A stretch of 44,417 nucleotides of DNA from Cylindrodendrum hubeiense (taxonomy: Eukaryota; Ascomycota; Sordariomycetes; Hypocreales; Nectriaceae): NCBI GenBank assembly GCA_014621425.1, contig JAANBB010000344.1:1-44417 (forward strand), given 5' to 3'. The position numbers and the translations under genes are program-made. Shown in pieces: positions 42,450 to 44,417 of the stretch; within the stretch, counting starts at the first letter, position 1, and each line of letters opens with the position of its first letter. Below the pieces are notes generated by a model. It was not told the origin of the DNA and made no database searches. It worked only from the letters and a program-made list of their open reading frames with translations.

Positions 42450-43868
42450 TCTCGGGTCTCGTCATCTGTGGACGTGGGCGAGGGCGAGCCGATTCTGCAT
42501 TGGTGAGCAGGGCGATAGCTCAGGATGAGCCCGTGCAGGTCATGGGCCCTGAATTGCGGATTCTGCAAGGCTGGCGGGCGGAAGTTGGATCGGGGACACG
42601 TGCTGGGAGCAGGGTATCTATGCGCGGTGGGAGGAATGACGCCACAAGCAGTCGGGAGATTCGGGATTTGCAACGCTTCGGTGCCTGGTGGGTGGTGGTC
42701 TGGAGCGTTGATGACGAGGCTCCAGCGGCCTCGATGATAAGATTGCAGGGATCTGTACGACGTGCCACAGCGGCGCCGCGGCCTGTGGCTGAGGAACAAC
42801 ATTAAATCCGACGACAGGCGTCGCAGTGTTCTCAGCGTACCCCGCCATTGGGGAGCAATGCAACCAAATGGAATCCATTTTTGGTTGGCATTGCTAATCA
42901 TGGCCTGACGTTGGCTGATTTGAAGGAGCTGAGGGTGCCTTGGTCAATATAGCTATTGCGGCGTGTTCCGACGGAATGCTGTGCTGGGTTGATGAGTGAG
43001 CTAGGTAAGCTCAGGTGGGTGGGCTCTGGCACCTCATGCAGCCTCTCCATCTACTGGATGGAATGGAAATGGTCCTGAAAAGCCAATTGAACTGGAGCGA
43101 CGGGAAAGGTTAGAAGGTTTGTCCGTATCTTGCCAGAGAACTACCTCTTATCTCAGTGCGAGTTCTGCTTCGCAATGTGAATGTCAAGTCGCATCAAGGC
43201 CCATTCAGACATGTACAGTAACTCTGCCCCACTGGTCGCCGGCGATCCGCATTCCGGTATCCAACCCAGAGCTGGAGGGCCACGAATAATGAACAGATAA
43301 GACCCCGAGGGTCCTAATCAGGTTCCCAATGGCTTCCTCCACTGCGAATTCCTGGCTCACGATAAAGCGGCCAGGCCCTCTGATGGCTGGCTCTCGCAGC
43401 CGGCAGTTGTACTTTGTTTCAAAGCCCTGCCCCACAAGCCTCCGAGTCGGCCGGCCCCAGCTGCGGTGCAAATGCCCCACTATGAGGCCCCTCCTCGCCG
43501 CCCGTTCTTGTCGTGCACGACCAGCCGAGACAAGGAGGATGCATGTCGACAGCTTCGCATCGTCCGCTCTCCCGTATTAGACGGGCCACTACAAGGCAAA
43601 GGCAAACCCCCCTCATGCAGGAAACCGGACCCCGTGCGACCGCCCGCAGCATAACGGTGCTTTAGTAATCCACAAGCCCGTTCTTGAAGCCGCAGCAGCG
43701 GTGGCGTGACCCCGTCCGCCCACGACGTAGTCGCTGTGCTTGGGGGTCTTGCGATCGCCAGCTCGCGGCCATGATGCCCAGACGCCCGCGGACCCATCGA
43801 AACCCCCGCTTTCGCGCGCCCCTGGTCTTGTTCCGCGTCCCTCAGACTTTGGATTTGCGGGGGAGGCG

Positions 43869-43901
43869 ATGCCCATTGGATGCCCATTGGATGCCCATTG
43901 G
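43869..43901. repeat. 11-bp tandem repeat, three perfect copies
   Basis: ATGCCCATTGG occurs three times without change (43869-43879, 43880-43890, 43891-43901), followed by a four-base partial copy. It lies about 500 bp upstream of the start codon at the right edge. Each copy contains CCCATTGG, which includes CCATTGG, close to the inverted CCAAT-box core ATTGG. Confidence 0.9.
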
Positions 43902-44228
43902 ATGCACATCGAGACGGCGTGGTTGGGCCGAGTGCGACGGCGATTGGTGTGCGACGCCACCTGGGTCATGGGCTCGCGGGCGGGGGATCACTTTAGGCGA
44001 AGCTTCCTGGCCGTGCCGGCCATTCACTGCACGGGTCGAGATGGACGGCCCGGCCTGTGATTAGCTGGGCGCAGGTAGCTTTCCGCAGGTAGCTTTGCGC
44101 AGATGAGGTATGTACGTGCGTGAGAGCGGGAGGGGAGCTGGGGGCCACAGAGCAGAGGACAGTGGCGCCCAGTCAGTTCCCGTCATCGAAAGCAAGGGGA
44201 ACAAGGACACACGAGTCGAGTCAAAGCA

Positions 44229-44236
44229 CATATAAG
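44229..44236 (+). promoter_or_regulatory. TATA-like box upstream of the edge gene
   Basis: CATATAAG lies about 165 bp before the ATG at 44400 and just before a CT-rich leader. Position and composition suit a core promoter element. Confidence 0.45.
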
Positions 44237-44399
44237 ACGGGTAGCCAGAGCTGTCTCCCGCTCCTCCTCCTTCTCCCTTGATCCTCCAGCTCTTAGACCC
44301 GAGTATCAAGTAGACTTGTATACTCCATCTCCCTCGCCATTGAACGACATCTACCACGCATCATCACCCAAGTCCATCGTCCTCATCGATACCACCAAC

Positions 44400-44417
44400 A
44401 TGAACTCGGAACCTCCC
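44400..44417 (+). CDS. Start of a gene running off the right edge (partial)
   Basis: An ATG in good fungal context (CACCAACATGAAC) follows a TATA-like box, a CT-rich stretch and a C/A-rich leader. Only six codons (MNSEPP) are inside the window, so no product can be named. The call rests on promoter-like context only. Confidence 0.4.

Larger units (their letters stand above)
42450..44399. other. Intergenic region upstream of a gene at the window edge
   Basis: These 1.95 kb contain no supportable gene. The left part is the promoter of the DUF1746 gene. An 11-bp tandem repeat lies at 43869-43901. The right end looks like a promoter and leader on the plus strand, with a TATA-like CATATAAG at 44229-44236 and a CT-rich stretch at 44250-44300. 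Confidence 0.45.

Noticed and set aside
1..44417. A biosynthetic, defence or mobile-element cluster
   Set aside because: All recognisable genes are separate housekeeping or regulatory genes; no transposase, integrase, polyketide or peptide synthetase, NLR-type gene or terminal repeats were seen.

Overview
The window is nuclear DNA of a filamentous ascomycete, most likely a Sordariomycete and possibly Hypocreales (inferred from protein style only, no search was run). The evidence is short introns of 43-140 bp with GT-AG ends and CTAAC-like branch sites, long CT-rich leaders, moderate-to-high GC, single-copy eukaryotic housekeeping proteins, and monocistronic genes on both strands. There is no sign of bacterial operons, CRISPR, transposases, a secondary-metabolite cluster or rRNA. 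I could not support any tRNA.

Layout, left to right: an intronless gene for a Ser/Pro-rich fungal protein of unknown function (1337-2968, +); a full-size ABCA-type ABC transporter (3720-8614, -) whose reading frame is broken by one extra base in an A8 run; the PP2A activator RRD2 (9896-11176, -) divergent from the exosome subunit RRP46 (11503-12368, +); a long leader and an NAD kinase (about 16074-18630, +); a homeodomain transcription factor (19666-21689, -); the Ran GTPase (24357-25311, -); the proteasome assembly chaperone NAS2/PSMD9 (26853-27720, -) divergent from a PWI/RS-domain splicing factor (28083-29608, +); EAF6 of histone acetyltransferase complexes (30213-30868, +); an S9 dipeptidyl-peptidase V-like enzyme without a visible signal peptide (32610-35125, +); a TAF3-like histone-fold TFIID subunit (35701-36452, +); a mitochondrial PPR-like protein (37188-39686, -) divergent from the 18S rRNA processing factor RCL1 (39968-41182, +); a DUF1746 membrane protein, probably DSC ligase subunit 4 (41288-42449, -); and a start codon at the very right edge.

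The genes do not form one pathway. Many serve core RNA and nuclear work: RRP46, RCL1 and the PWI protein in RNA processing, EAF6, the TAF and the homeodomain protein in transcription, Ran in nuclear transport. Three head-to-head pairs share short intergenic regions of 281-362 bp (RRD2/RRP46, NAS2/PWI, PPR/RCL1), which could act as bidirectional promoters.

I worked out exon structures by joining frames at GT-AG sites and checking that family motifs continue across each junction. Most junctions are secure. The NAD kinase N-terminus and the Ran leader intron are less certain. I found no convincing undescribed multi-gene system. The items most worth a second look are the ABCA frameshift, the tiny NAS2 intron whose retention stays open with a new C-terminus, and the uncharacterised protein at the left.
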